Source: Variovorax sp. HW608
GTDB lineage: Bacteria; Pseudomonadota; Gammaproteobacteria; Burkholderiales; Burkholderiaceae_C
Reading direction: 5' to 3'
Length of the DNA: 64,000 nt
Assembly (NCBI RefSeq): GCF_900090195.1
Contig: NZ_LT607803.1
Span: 1,364,001-1,428,000, forward strand
The position numbers and the translations under genes were made by a program. Positions 18,156-25,636 of the stretch are shown here, in pieces (the first letter of the stretch is position 1; every line of letters starts with the position of its first letter). The notes under the pieces are model-generated. The model did no database searches. It was not told the origin of the DNA and saw nothing but the letters and a program-made list of their open reading frames with translations.

Positions 18156-18666
18156 GATCGTGCTCCAGAGCCGCGAAGCAAGGATTGGGGTCCGGCACTG
18201 TGCGGCCGGCGGGCTGGCAACGCAAGCGCCAGCAGGGGTCTCTCACCAGCTTTCGCTGCTGCTGGCAGCCGTCATGCAGCGATGTCCGCTCCTGGCCCGG
18301 GAGCGGCAGTCTAGGCGCGATCTGCTGGCCTACTCGGCGGGTTCGCGACCGTGAGCTCGCACCGGGAATGGCGTCGCACTCAACAAGTAATGCTGTCGCT
18401 CCTGCAGAGTCGGTGGCTGTCACGCGACAGAATCTCTTGAATTTCCAAGCTGGACGCGACAGCCACTTAGGCGCGAATACTGACGCACGCGCACCTCGAC
18501 TGCGTCATTAACTCCCTGCTTTGCGCCGATTTGCGTCAATAAACCCGACATCACGGCGAAGCATGACCGAGCCTAGAGGGCTTGAGGCCAATTTGGGAGA
18601 CAGAGCCCGCGCTCAAGCTGCAGCGCTGACCGGATTCTCGGCGACCCCGTCCCGCCGCTAGGATCC
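18156..18666. other. Intergenic stretch with an inverted repeat
   Basis: No supported gene. GTGGCTGTC (18413-18421) and GACAGCCAC (18458-18466) are inverted arms 36 bases apart, and CTGTCACGCGACAG forms a smaller hairpin inside. The region probably holds the promoter of the binding-protein gene, which reads leftward from 18155, and the 3' end of lacI. Confidence 0.4.
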
Positions 18667-19620
18667 TCACGTTGATAAGCGAGCAATCACTTCCATAGCG
18701 AGATTACGTCGTTTCGACGGCTCCCTGCCAGAAATCAAGATTGCTTCCAGTGGCTCAAACCAAGCATCCGCCCAATATTCCACATCGACCTTAACTGTGG
18801 AAATTCCCAGGTTTGCCACCGGCCTGTCTCCCACGCCTATCAGCCCGAGCCCCGTGTTGCCACCAAACCTGTCCCTTCCCACTGAAGCAAACAGGACAGC
18901 TGCAAGTTCGTCCGTATCAGCGCAAATTCCGGATCGATCTCCCACATCGTCCCGTACAAATTCCTTGAGCCCCTTGGCGGTGTATGGCAATCGAACCAGG
19001 TGAGGCAATGCGACGCCCCTCATTCGAGCGGCTTCGCACATCGCTGCAACTCGCGGCACCGACAGCACCTCGGGCACATGGCAATCGGGCTGCACGTAGA
19101 CCAAACGCTCATACCCGGCATCGATCAGATAATTTGTCTGAGTTCGCCCGATAAGACCCATCAAGGCGGCCATACCTAGGTCGTGCACAGGAATCCCCGC
19201 GTCACCGAAGAGCTTTCGCTCGTCGACCGAGAACTCTTGCAGCGTAATGATCAATGACGGGGTTACGCTTCGAAGAAGCTGTCCAGTGCGAGTAGCGCTT
19301 GCGCCTGGTGGGTGGAGCACCAACTCGTACCCTATGCGTCCCAAGCGATCCACTAGGCCCCGGAGAATCTCCGAATAGGTGGGACCGAGATCCCATGGCG
19401 GCAGGACCCCAAGCACCAGGTCGCTTGCACCCGACCGAAGCATCCGGGCAGCCGCTGACGGTACGTATCCCAGCGAGCGCGCCGCCTCTCTGATTCGCTC
19501 AGCAGTCGAGAGGGGGATTCCGTGCGCTGGCTTGTCATTCAGCACATAGCTAACGGCTGCCCGGGAAACGCCTGCCGCCGCCGCTATCTCAGCCGTGGTC
19601 ACCCGTTGCTGGAGCTTCAT
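18667..19620 (-). CDS. LacI-family transcriptional regulator
   Basis: A 317-residue LacI/GalR-type regulator. The N-terminal helix-turn-helix and hinge helix are clear (VTTAEIAAAAGVSRAAVSYV, LSTAERIREAARSLGYVPSA), followed by the periplasmic-binding-like core (DLVLGVLPPWDLGPTYSEIL, NTGLGLIGVGDRPVANLGIS). Two palindromic operators lie 37-76 bases upstream of its start, so it is probably autoregulated. Neighbouring genes do not point to a sugar or other effector. Confidence 0.9.
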   Translation of the reverse strand: MKLQQRVTTAEIAAAAGVSRAAVSYVLNDKPAHGIPLSTAERIREAARSLGYVPSAAARMLRSGASDLVLGVLPPWDLGPTYSEILRGLVDRLGRIGYELVLHPPGASATRTGQLLRSVTPSLIITLQEFSVDERKLFGDAGIPVHDLGMAALMGLIGRTQTNYLIDAGYERLVYVQPDCHVPEVLSVPRVAAMCEAARMRGVALPHLVRLPYTAKGLKEFVRDDVGDRSGICADTDELAAVLFASVGRDRFGGNTGLGLIGVGDRPVANLGISTVKVDVEYWADAWFEPLEAILISGREPSKRRNLAMEVIARLST

Positions 19621-19656
19621 AGGGCCATCCCTCGTGGGCTTGCTTCGCGAACACGA

Positions 19657-19672
19657 ACTTACACGGGTAAGT
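19657..19672. promoter_or_regulatory. LacI-type operator, proximal copy
   Basis: ACTTACACGGGTAAGT, a 16-base near-perfect dyad (one mismatched centre pair) just upstream of lacI, with its centre 24 bases from a second copy. The spacing places both on about the same DNA face within two to three helical turns. Confidence 0.75.
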
Positions 19673-19680
19673 CACGGATA

Positions 19681-19696
19681 GCTTACACGTGTAAGT
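19681..19696. promoter_or_regulatory. LacI-type operator, distal copy
   Basis: GCTTACACGTGTAAGT contains a perfect 14-base palindrome (CTTACACGTGTAAG) centred on CG, the central dinucleotide typical of LacI/GalR operators. Confidence 0.8.
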
Positions 19697-19707
19697 TGGT
19701 TCCCATG

Positions 19708-20100
19708 TCATTGGCTCTCGCACTTAGTGGGTCTCCCTCGCCTTGTCAAACGATAGGCTCTGACCCCTACGAAAGTCGTCGTCACCACCCATCGGTAGCA
19801 CTCGTCGTCGGGATGATGAGCGTACTTAATTTCCGTCCGACAACAGTGTTCCAGGAAGCTAAGGGTTACCAGCCGTCGGGGCACATGCACTTCCCGGACC
19901 CGGATCCATTTCCGCTCGTAGTAGGCAACCGCCTCGTGGAACAAGGGAAACAAGTCAGCCTCTTCGTCCCAAAGAGGTACAGAAAATCGAATGCCCGTCA
20001 CGTCGTCGATCGCCCTGAAGTGGCAGGGACTCCGCATGCCTCGCGAATTGGTGCGATCCCTATCGTAGGTGAGATCGAAGTGCAGCATAGGGTTCTCCAA
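19708..20100 (-). CDS. Hypothetical protein
   Basis: A 130-residue protein starting MENPMLHFDLTYDRDRTNSR. It is rich in charged and aromatic residues (CHFRAIDDVTGIRFSVPLWD, AVAYYERKWIRVREVHVPRR) and ends in a basic tail, without a signal peptide or membrane helix. It lies between the transposon-gene remnants and lacI on the same strand. Possibly cargo or an accessory gene of the decayed element. Family not recognised. Confidence 0.5.
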   Translation of the reverse strand: MENPMLHFDLTYDRDRTNSRGMRSPCHFRAIDDVTGIRFSVPLWDEEADLFPLFHEAVAYYERKWIRVREVHVPRRLVTLSFLEHCCRTEIKYAHHPDDECYRWVVTTTFVGVRAYRLTRRGRPTKCESQ

Positions 20101-20186
20101 TGAAGACCTCCATCACGCTCGCGCCTGGCCATCGGTCATCACGTAGCGCGCCGGAGGGCTGTTGTGCTCGTCTCCAAGACTGTTGT

Positions 20187-20933
20187 CTAAAGACCGTGCG
20201 CAAGGCGATATCGTTGCTGCGAAATAATCGCTTGAGCCGGCACGACCCCGTACTGAGGGTGGCGTTCATATCCAAACTTGAGAAGGCGACACATCCTCCT
20301 TTCAAACTCCCAGCGAGCGAGCTGCTGCGGAGAGGTGGGTGGCGCAGTCGGCGCACTGCGCCCATGTGCGATGTCGCTCCAGCCATCGCCAACGTCCTCC
20401 AGCAGCCAGCAGTCAGGGGTCACCAACTCGACCTGATGTCGAGGACAGAAGCGCAAGAAAGTGAACCTGAACTCGGCGCGGTAGTGCACGACGTGCGCTT
20501 CCGCCACGCATTTCCAGCACAACCTGAAGAACGGGTGTTGAACATCACCCATCACGATGCCGGGAGGTCGAGCTTGAGCGACATAGCTGCCACTCCAAGA
20601 GAACAGCTCGGCGAGCTGCTCCGATGGCGTTGCTAGGAGATGCGAGGTCGGACTTCTTTTCCACGGCCACCAGAAGTCCGGGTCCTCGTGGACGCCTAGC
20701 TTCAAAAAATCGCGCATGGCTTTCCATGAACGATCGTGCACCTTGGCAATCGTCATAGACAGCTTGGTGGGGGCCGGCAACAACGCAAGGACGAGCGTGG
20801 CACGTTTGGTCCCCCCGCAGGTAAGTTCCACCCGCTTGGAGGCCTCGGCCAAGGCTGTGGTCTTGCCCATCCCCGGCGCGCCGATAAGCCAAACTCCTTC
20901 TGGCGGGAGTGATTGACTACACATCGAATCCAT
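20187..20933 (-). pseudogene. Tn7/Tn5053-type transposition gene remnant: TnsC/TniB start joined to a TniQ-like zinc domain
   Basis: A 248-residue open frame. Its N-terminus has a Walker A motif (VWLIGAPGMGKTTALAEASK) and ALLPAPTKLSMTIAKV, as in TniB/TnsC ATPases, but Walker B and the rest of the AAA+ core are missing. The C-terminal half carries CWKCVAEAHVVHY and FLRFCPRHQVELVTPDCW, the Cys/His pattern of TniQ/TnsD zinc domains. Such domains normally belong to two different proteins. The simplest reading is an internal deletion that fused tniB/tnsC and tniQ in frame. Upstream of 20933 a different frame continues with YYGFVGWLADEWIRC, suggesting the ATPase N-terminus is frameshifted too. Confidence 0.5.
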
Positions 20934-21005
20934 TCGTCGGCCAGCCAGCCTACGAAGCCGTAGTACCGGACCGTGGCGAGCTCGACGTGACAGATGCCGT
21001 CAACC
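20911..21005. repeat. Imperfect direct repeat, copy 1
   Basis: About 95 bases matching 21434-21535 in the same orientation, with shared blocks AGTGATTGA, CACATCGAATCC, CGTCGGCCAGCC and TCGACGTG. Read leftward it encodes VDGICHVELATV, similar to DDGLYHVEIAIG in copy 2. Confidence 0.7.
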
Positions 21006-21311
21006 TGAGATCAAGCTGGCCGCCTTGCCTTTGCGAAGGCTGAGTTGCGAAGCTTGGAAGGCTCGATACGCGAGAGCGCGCCCCGCCTGGAAGCGACTCA
21101 GGATCACCTGGGTCTCGGCGTTACTCGCGACTGTCGGAAGTGGTCGGATCCTGCCGGCGCTGATCTCGTTCTTGAACTTCCCCCGGTTCCATCTGCGGAT
21201 CGCGCCGGTCTCCAGTTCCTCGAACTGGACGTATCCCGCCGTCCCCGAGTGGTAGAGGAGCGCCCGGCCACGGAACGAGACCAAGGCCCCCTTGGTAGGC
21301 TGAAACATCAT
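21000..21311 (-). pseudogene. N-terminal fragment of a TnsB/TniA-type transposase
   Basis: About 104 residues from the ATG at 21311 (MMFQPTKGALVSFRGRALLY), behind AAGGAGAAG. The segment GYVQFEELETGAIRRWNRGK and SAGRIRPLPTVASNAETQ matches the small N-terminal barrel and linker that precede the DNA-binding domains of Mu/TnsB-type DDE transposases. A full protein would be over 500 residues; here it stops after about 100, before any catalytic DDE region. With tnsA upstream and a tnsC/tniQ piece downstream it fits a decayed Tn7-like operon. The family assignment of such a short piece is inference. Confidence 0.4.
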
Positions 21312-21558
21312 CTTCTTCTCCTTTGGCAAGTGGCAGTCGGGAGTGAAAGGCACTCAGCTCCTGCGAAGTCATCTCCGAGAATCGACCTGGGCCCTTTGCC
21401 ACAATGAGGGCGCGACCGGCTCGGAGCAGGAGGCGGAGTGATTGATCGGCTGCACATCGAATCCGACCGTCGGCCAGCCTGCGAAGGCGTAGTACAGGGC
21501 CAATGGCAATCTCGACGTGGTAGAGGCCGTCATCCAACGCGACGATCAGGCCCACCAT
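21312..21558 (-). pseudogene. Short ORF overlapping the tnsA end, probable transposase-gene relic
   Basis: Starts with an ATG overlapping the tnsA stop (ATGGTGGGCCTGA), as in coupled transposon operons, and reads MVGLIVALDDGLYHVEIAIG then VLRLRRLADGRIRC. The frame stays open to 21121, but beyond 21311 it is in the wrong frame for the next gene piece. It contains copy 2 of the direct repeat. It may be a duplicated or frameshifted start of the downstream transposase gene. Confidence 0.3.
21434..21535. repeat. Imperfect direct repeat, copy 2
   Basis: Partner of 20911-21005; see that entry. Similarity is by eye roughly three quarters to four fifths, including a short indel after GGCCAGCC. Confidence 0.7.
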
Positions 21559-22259
21559 GTGCTCACCAGATCGGCGAGGCAAAACGGTGGGCGTTCATCG
21601 CTGGGCAGCCACACGAGTGACTCTGACGACAGCTGTGTTCGGCGAAGGTCCATCAGCAGCTGCTGATGGGCGAGCGCCGCGTAGATGTGCTTGCGCCGCT
21701 CTGGCCCGACCACGCCTAAGATCTGCGCGAGCGAGGTGGTAGTCGCCCCCAATGCCGCAAAGGCATCACGGGCCACCGTTCCGGGATCCACAGTCCAATA
21801 GCGCGTCAATTTGGCGACGTTGCGGGCAAGAACGGTTCGGGGCTCGCATTCGATCAAGGCAAATTGCCGGTCGCCCGAGGACCGCAGATAGATGCCGATT
21901 TCCTCGTATTTCCGGCGCAGCTTGCTTTGGAGCGAAAGTTTTCCGGCAACTTTTACCTCTATAAGCACCCACCTTTCATCTTTCGTCCGGGCTTCGGCAT
22001 CCCCGGTATAGGTACGCTTTCTTCCTTGCGAATCGAACCAGGTCAGCTTTGGCGGCTTTGAACTCAAGGATAGAATGTCAGACGCCATTCGAAGAACTTC
22101 GAATGCCAAGCGCTCGGTAACGCTGTCAAAGCTTCCAAGTTCACCGTTTAAAAGGTGCATGACCCCGGTGGTGTTCCAGGAAATCGCGCGCGCCTCTGCT
22201 ATAGCTTTTTCCAAAGCTGTACTCCTTAAAATGGCTTGCAGGGGTTCGAGAGCACCCAA
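21546..22259 (-). CDS. TnsA-like transposon endonuclease
   Basis: A 237-residue protein with the TnsA N-terminal endonuclease layout. SVTERLAFEVLRMASDIL holds a candidate Glu, then PKLTWFDSQGRKRTYTGDAE the Asp, and WVLIEVKVAGKL the Lys of a PD-(D/E)xK site. The C-terminal part (VAKLTRYWTVDPGTVARDAF, GVVGPERRKHIYAALAHQQL) fits the TnsA C-terminal region. TnsA makes the 5' strand cuts that let Tn7-like elements move by cut-and-paste. Unlike its downstream neighbours this gene looks complete. Family call from motif layout, moderately sure. Confidence 0.65.
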   Translation of the reverse strand: MGALEPLQAILRSTALEKAIAEARAISWNTTGVMHLLNGELGSFDSVTERLAFEVLRMASDILSLSSKPPKLTWFDSQGRKRTYTGDAEARTKDERWVLIEVKVAGKLSLQSKLRRKYEEIGIYLRSSGDRQFALIECEPRTVLARNVAKLTRYWTVDPGTVARDAFAALGATTTSLAQILGVVGPERRKHIYAALAHQQLLMDLRRTQLSSESLVWLPSDERPPFCLADLVSTWWA

Positions 22260-22327
22260 TCCAGGGCGACAATCCCGACTTGGTCGCTATGCGTGTCAGC
22301 GGGCCTATGCAGTTGCGATGGCAGGCG

Positions 22328-22346
22328 CTCCGAGCAAGGCTCGGAG
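22328..22346. terminator. Perfect hairpin between the 22381 gene and tnsA
   Basis: CTCCGAGC, loop AAG, GCTCGGAG: an 8-bp perfect stem. There is no T tract on either side, so intrinsic termination is doubtful; it may attenuate transcription or be structural. Confidence 0.35.
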
Positions 22347-22380
22347 GCTCTAGTCCGCTCGTGAGCCCCTAGGTGGAGCC

Positions 22381-22902
22381 TTAGGAACGCGAACCGATAG
22401 CGGGTCCGCCTTTACGGCGTTCACGGCTCACGAGTTCCATCGCCGGTTCCAGCGGCCGGACCAGTCGAGTTCGGGCCGCATCACTTCCTCCCGGAACGCT
22501 CCGCAAGGGAGAACGAAGCAATTCGAATAACTCAACCCGGCGCTTCGTTCGCAGTTCGAATTGCAAATTGGCAATCTTGCGGGCGAATTCCACCTCTCGC
22601 TTGAGAAAAAGAACTTCGAGCTCGAAGAGTCCTTTCCGCACATTGCGAATCAATGCTTCCGGGCTATCCGGCGGTGGATCAGATGGCTTCACGGGCATGC
22701 GGGACTCAATAGCCTTTCCCCGCTCAATTGCCGAGGGCTTGGAGTTTGATTTATTGGAATTTTTCTTCGGCAAGAGACGAAGCCATGGGGTCGTCAAATC
22801 CTCGATGGAGAGGGCATCGGTGCGGTGCCCTTGACCCTGAATCTGTCGGGGCGATTGCTCAATCCGCAGTTTGCGCGGCGAGCTGATAGATACTGATGGC
22901 AT
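22381..22902 (-). CDS. Hypothetical protein of the accessory island
   Basis: A 173-residue basic protein. The N-terminal 80 residues are Ser/Lys/Pro-rich and probably disordered (KLRIEQSPRQIQGQGH, LLPKKNSNKSNSKPSAIERG). The middle is a long charged helix likely to form a coiled coil (ALIRNVRKGLFELEVLFLKR, EVEFARKIANLQFELRTKRR). The layout suggests a DNA- or protein-binding adaptor, but no family is recognised. It is upstream of tnsA on the same strand and could be cargo of the same element. Confidence 0.45.
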   Translation of the reverse strand: MPSVSISSPRKLRIEQSPRQIQGQGHRTDALSIEDLTTPWLRLLPKKNSNKSNSKPSAIERGKAIESRMPVKPSDPPPDSPEALIRNVRKGLFELEVLFLKREVEFARKIANLQFELRTKRRVELFELLRSPLRSVPGGSDAARTRLVRPLEPAMELVSRERRKGGPAIGSRS

Positions 22903-23223
22903 TTATGCCTCCAAAAAGAGTTGGGCGCGAACTTGCTTGACGCCTTGGCTCATTTGGGAGAAACTGTCTGCAGGGTGTCCAAACCTCAGACGGTTCTTAA
23001 AGAGCTGTCGGCGCGCCGATTTTTCGCGAGAAGGATCGGCGTTTGCTTTTTTGGTGCTAGCTGGTGTGAAGTACCCCCAGACGGTTGAAAGTTGATCGGC
23101 TCTCGGTCGTCATGCCTCATCAGCACGGCGGCGCGGGAGAAGGTCCGGCGAATTACATTCCTCTCTTGGCAGTTCGCCAACTGTTAGGATTTTGGCCCTT
23201 TTAACGACGATAGTTTTATTCAG
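22903..23223. other. Gene-free stretch
   Basis: No supported gene on either strand; short frames here are unlike proteins. It is less GC-rich than the core regions and must contain the promoter for the leftward gene starting at 22902. Confidence 0.5.
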
Positions 23224-23907
23224 TTACAATCGCCCTGCCCGCAATTCGGCGCCCTGCGAAAGCAAAAAATCCGCCCAAAATACAGCATCCACCCGATCTG
23301 TCAAGGGGCTGAGTCCGTACGATTTTCGGAGTTGATGGCGGGCAACTGGCGGAACGTCCGCCAGGAATACCTGGGCTTCGCGATCGGCGGTCTTCCGAAT
23401 TCGAACTTGAGTCAGAGCGCACGGTAGCGGCGGAATATTTCGCCTCCAGCCCAATGTCGCCCTGAGCGCTAGGCAAATAGCTTCCGCGAGATTGATCCGG
23501 CGATTCACCTGAACGCGATGCCCTGCAGCAATGCAAGTCCCGGACAGTAGGTTGATGTTGAGGCCGTAGCTGCCGAAGCTGACCTGCAAAACGTCCGAGG
23601 CCAGCACCAGACTCTGATGCGGCCTGAGCTCCAGCGCGAAAGCCATGCCTTGCGAGAAGCGTTCGCCGAGAAACGACCCGTCAGCCACAGCGAGGACCAA
23701 ACGGGCTAGCAGAACCAAAGGGGGTTCAACACGTCGGGGATAGCCGGAAACTTCGGCAATCGCTTTTCCCGTTCCCGAATCTACAAGAAGCTCGCGACCC
23801 ACGAGGCGGGTACCCATCGAGCGGATCTCGCCTGCGAAATCATGACGCGTTCGTTGTGCTTCGCCTTCCAGGACCCTGATGCGAACAAATGCAGTCATTT
23901 CGGACAC
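23224..23907 (-). CDS. Hypothetical protein of the accessory island
   Basis: A 227-residue protein starting MSEMTAFVRIRVLEGEAQRT. Composition is globular with a hydrophobic centre (LVLLARLVLAVADGSFLGER, SLVLASDVLQVSFGSYGLN), but no segment long enough for a confident membrane helix and no signal peptide. No motif recognised. It is preceded, 115 bases upstream, by a TATAACG/CGTTATA dyad that may control it. Codon use is less GC-biased than in the flanking chromosome, consistent with acquisition. Confidence 0.5.
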   Translation of the reverse strand: MSEMTAFVRIRVLEGEAQRTRHDFAGEIRSMGTRLVGRELLVDSGTGKAIAEVSGYPRRVEPPLVLLARLVLAVADGSFLGERFSQGMAFALELRPHQSLVLASDVLQVSFGSYGLNINLLSGTCIAAGHRVQVNRRINLAEAICLALRATLGWRRNIPPLPCALTQVRIRKTADREAQVFLADVPPVARHQLRKSYGLSPLTDRVDAVFWADFLLSQGAELRAGRL

Positions 23908-24020
23908 CTCGAAATCGGAAGCACAGCTTCGTCTTTAACAGTGAGAGGTGTCTATGGGTATATGTCTGCTTCGTCTCTCTTGTCGCGAGATATCCCCGAA
24001 TTTGCCACACGACTGGGCCT

Positions 24021-24051
24021 TATAACGCACAGCTCCGTTATAGCCGTTATA
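24021..24051. promoter_or_regulatory. Candidate operator upstream of the 23224-23907 gene
   Basis: TATAACG (24021-24027) and CGTTATA (24036-24042) are inverted arms, and CGTTATA recurs directly at 24045-24051. A dyad plus a third half-site is typical of cooperative repressor binding. The nearby helix-turn-helix-like protein (24319-24843) is a possible ligand; this is inference. Confidence 0.45.
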
Positions 24052-24286
24052 GCTTAAAGCACGCGCCGCCCCAGGCTAAATCCCTAAAAGCGCCGGCCCT
24101 TGGGCCCCGCCGATCCATACGCCTAGAGGCTCCAGTTCCATCACCTTCTGTCTTCAGCGCAATCGTATAGAAAGGGTTGCCGCGATATCTCTAGCGTACC
24201 CCGATCCGCCCCGGTTTTTTTATAGCCTCCCGGACGGACGTCGAGTAGTTTTGCATGCACCGATGCTTTATCACTATCTAAAAGGT

Positions 24287-24304
24287 GGCCGATTTAAATC
24301 GGCC
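24287..24304. repeat. Perfect 18-base palindrome
   Basis: GGCCGATTTAAATCGGCC, 15 bases past the stop codon of the helix-turn-helix-like gene. AT-rich core with GC arms; could be a binding site or hairpin. Confidence 0.8.
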
Positions 24305-24318
24305 CCTAAAATCGCTTT

Positions 24319-24843
24319 CTAAACCGAGCCTTTCGAATCCCTCCTCACCGCCCGCACCCGTTCCAGGCATAGCGTGACGAAGAGCTCGGCAACCAACAGC
24401 CGATGGTCTTGCCCTGCCTCGCTCAGCGGTGTGACCAGTCCCGCACCGAAGGGACCACCCTCGATTCGGGAGATGACCTCCGCGATAGCCTCTTCACCCC
24501 CTAGCACCACAGCAAAGTCTCCCTGCGTGATGACACCGCTTGCAAGCAACACCCTTCCGATGGGCCACCCTAGGTAGTCAGCGATACTCTCAAGGGTCTC
24601 GCGCTCGCAGCGAGCCAAATGCATTGGTTTTGCACGCAGGCGATACCAGTGCGCAGGATGGATGCCCAACGCATGGGCGAGAAGCTTTGCGCTGTGTCTC
24701 CGCAGAACGGCCTCGTCCTCCAGTGCTGAGATGAGAAGCTCGGCTCCGTATGTTGGTGACTCGGAAGCTGAACTCCGTTTTGCTTTACTTCGGTGCTTAC
24801 CCGCGGCCGCGGCAGTCTTCTCATGACTTGTCCTTCGTTTCAT
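24319..24843 (-). CDS. Putative helix-turn-helix regulator
   Basis: A 174-residue protein from the ATG at 24843 (MKRRTSHEKTAAAAGKHRSK), with a very basic N-terminal tail. The central part LAHALGIHPAHWYRLRAKPM then ESIADYLGWPIGRVLLASGV resembles an XRE-like DNA-binding domain. The C-terminal half is acidic and helical (GEEAIAEVISRIEGGPFGAG). The frame is open 25 codons further upstream. It may regulate the other unknown genes of this block. DNA binding is inferred only from the helix pattern. Confidence 0.45.
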   Translation of the reverse strand: MKRRTSHEKTAAAAGKHRSKAKRSSASESPTYGAELLISALEDEAVLRRHSAKLLAHALGIHPAHWYRLRAKPMHLARCERETLESIADYLGWPIGRVLLASGVITQGDFAVVLGGEEAIAEVISRIEGGPFGAGLVTPLSEAGQDHRLLVAELFVTLCLERVRAVRRDSKGSV

Positions 24844-25636
24844 CGTTACCCTGTTGCTCGCAGAGATGGCCTCTGCCACCTGTCTAGGTACCTGCTCGCA
24901 AGGGCTTGACGCCGCCATGGCCGAAGATGACCGCGCCGGCTGGTCTCAAGTCGCCACGAAGTATTGGGCATCGCTGCTCGTTGCCCCCAATGGCTCGGGG
25001 ATTCTGCAGCTGGTGACGGGATAACAGATGCGGCTCCTGGGCACAGACGTTTCGTCAGACCGCCTTTCAAGGACCCGCAAAGTGCGATTGGCAGCTGAAC
25101 GAAATCGCGCATTTCGCCGGCGGCGCCTGCCGGAAAAAGGGGGCCGTTGAGCGAGAACACCATGCGTCCTGGCGCGCCAAAGATCCCTGTCGTGTCGTCG
25201 TGCCTTCTGGATGGCCGAGTTTGGGAGAGAGTGGATTGCTGAAGCATCGAGGTATGAGTCGTTGAGCCGACCTTACCTTCACATCTGCCACACCTCCGCA
25301 CGGGGAAGCCCGCTACATGATGCACCGCATGCGCGATCTTCGCGCCTTCGAAACGAAGCCTTGACCCTGGCCGCGTTTGTGAATAGCTGGGGCCCCATTG
25401 GGCATCGTCAGACTCTAAAGAGGAAGGCGCCCGACGTCTATAGGGATCCCGAAGCAGTTTAGATGAGGTTGTGACGACCTCGACCGAAATAGCTTCGCGA
25501 GCGCCGCCCGTACCCGAAATGGCTCCTTGCGGGTTCACCCCACAGTCGCAAACGCCCTGCTGATGTTGCGTTCACACATGAGGCGTCGACGCTTTAAAGG
25601 TCGAGGAGAACCCGCCGGGCGCGCAAGCGAGTCTCA
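24844..25636. other. Long stretch without a convincing gene
   Basis: A 231-codon minus-strand frame (24846-25538) and shorter ones exist, but their composition is irregular and no motif can be seen apart from CGRC near 25300. It may be a decayed gene. The right end leads into the promoter region of the gene at 25637. Confidence 0.4.

Larger units (their letters stand above)
23908..24318. other. AT-richer intergenic stretch with two dyads
   Basis: No gene. It contains TATAACG...CGTTATA at 24021-24042 and a perfect 18-base palindrome at 24287-24304. A T-run (CCGGTTTTTTTATAGCC) near 24211 lacks a clear stem. Confidence 0.5.

Noticed and set aside
20100..20636. A 178-codon plus-strand frame.
   Set aside because: It is antisense to the frame with the Cys/His TniQ-like pattern, and starts inside the beginning of the neighbouring gene.
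24846..25538. A 231-codon minus-strand frame in the island.
   Set aside because: Irregular composition, no start signal, no motif; kept only as part of a gene-free stretch, possibly a decayed gene.
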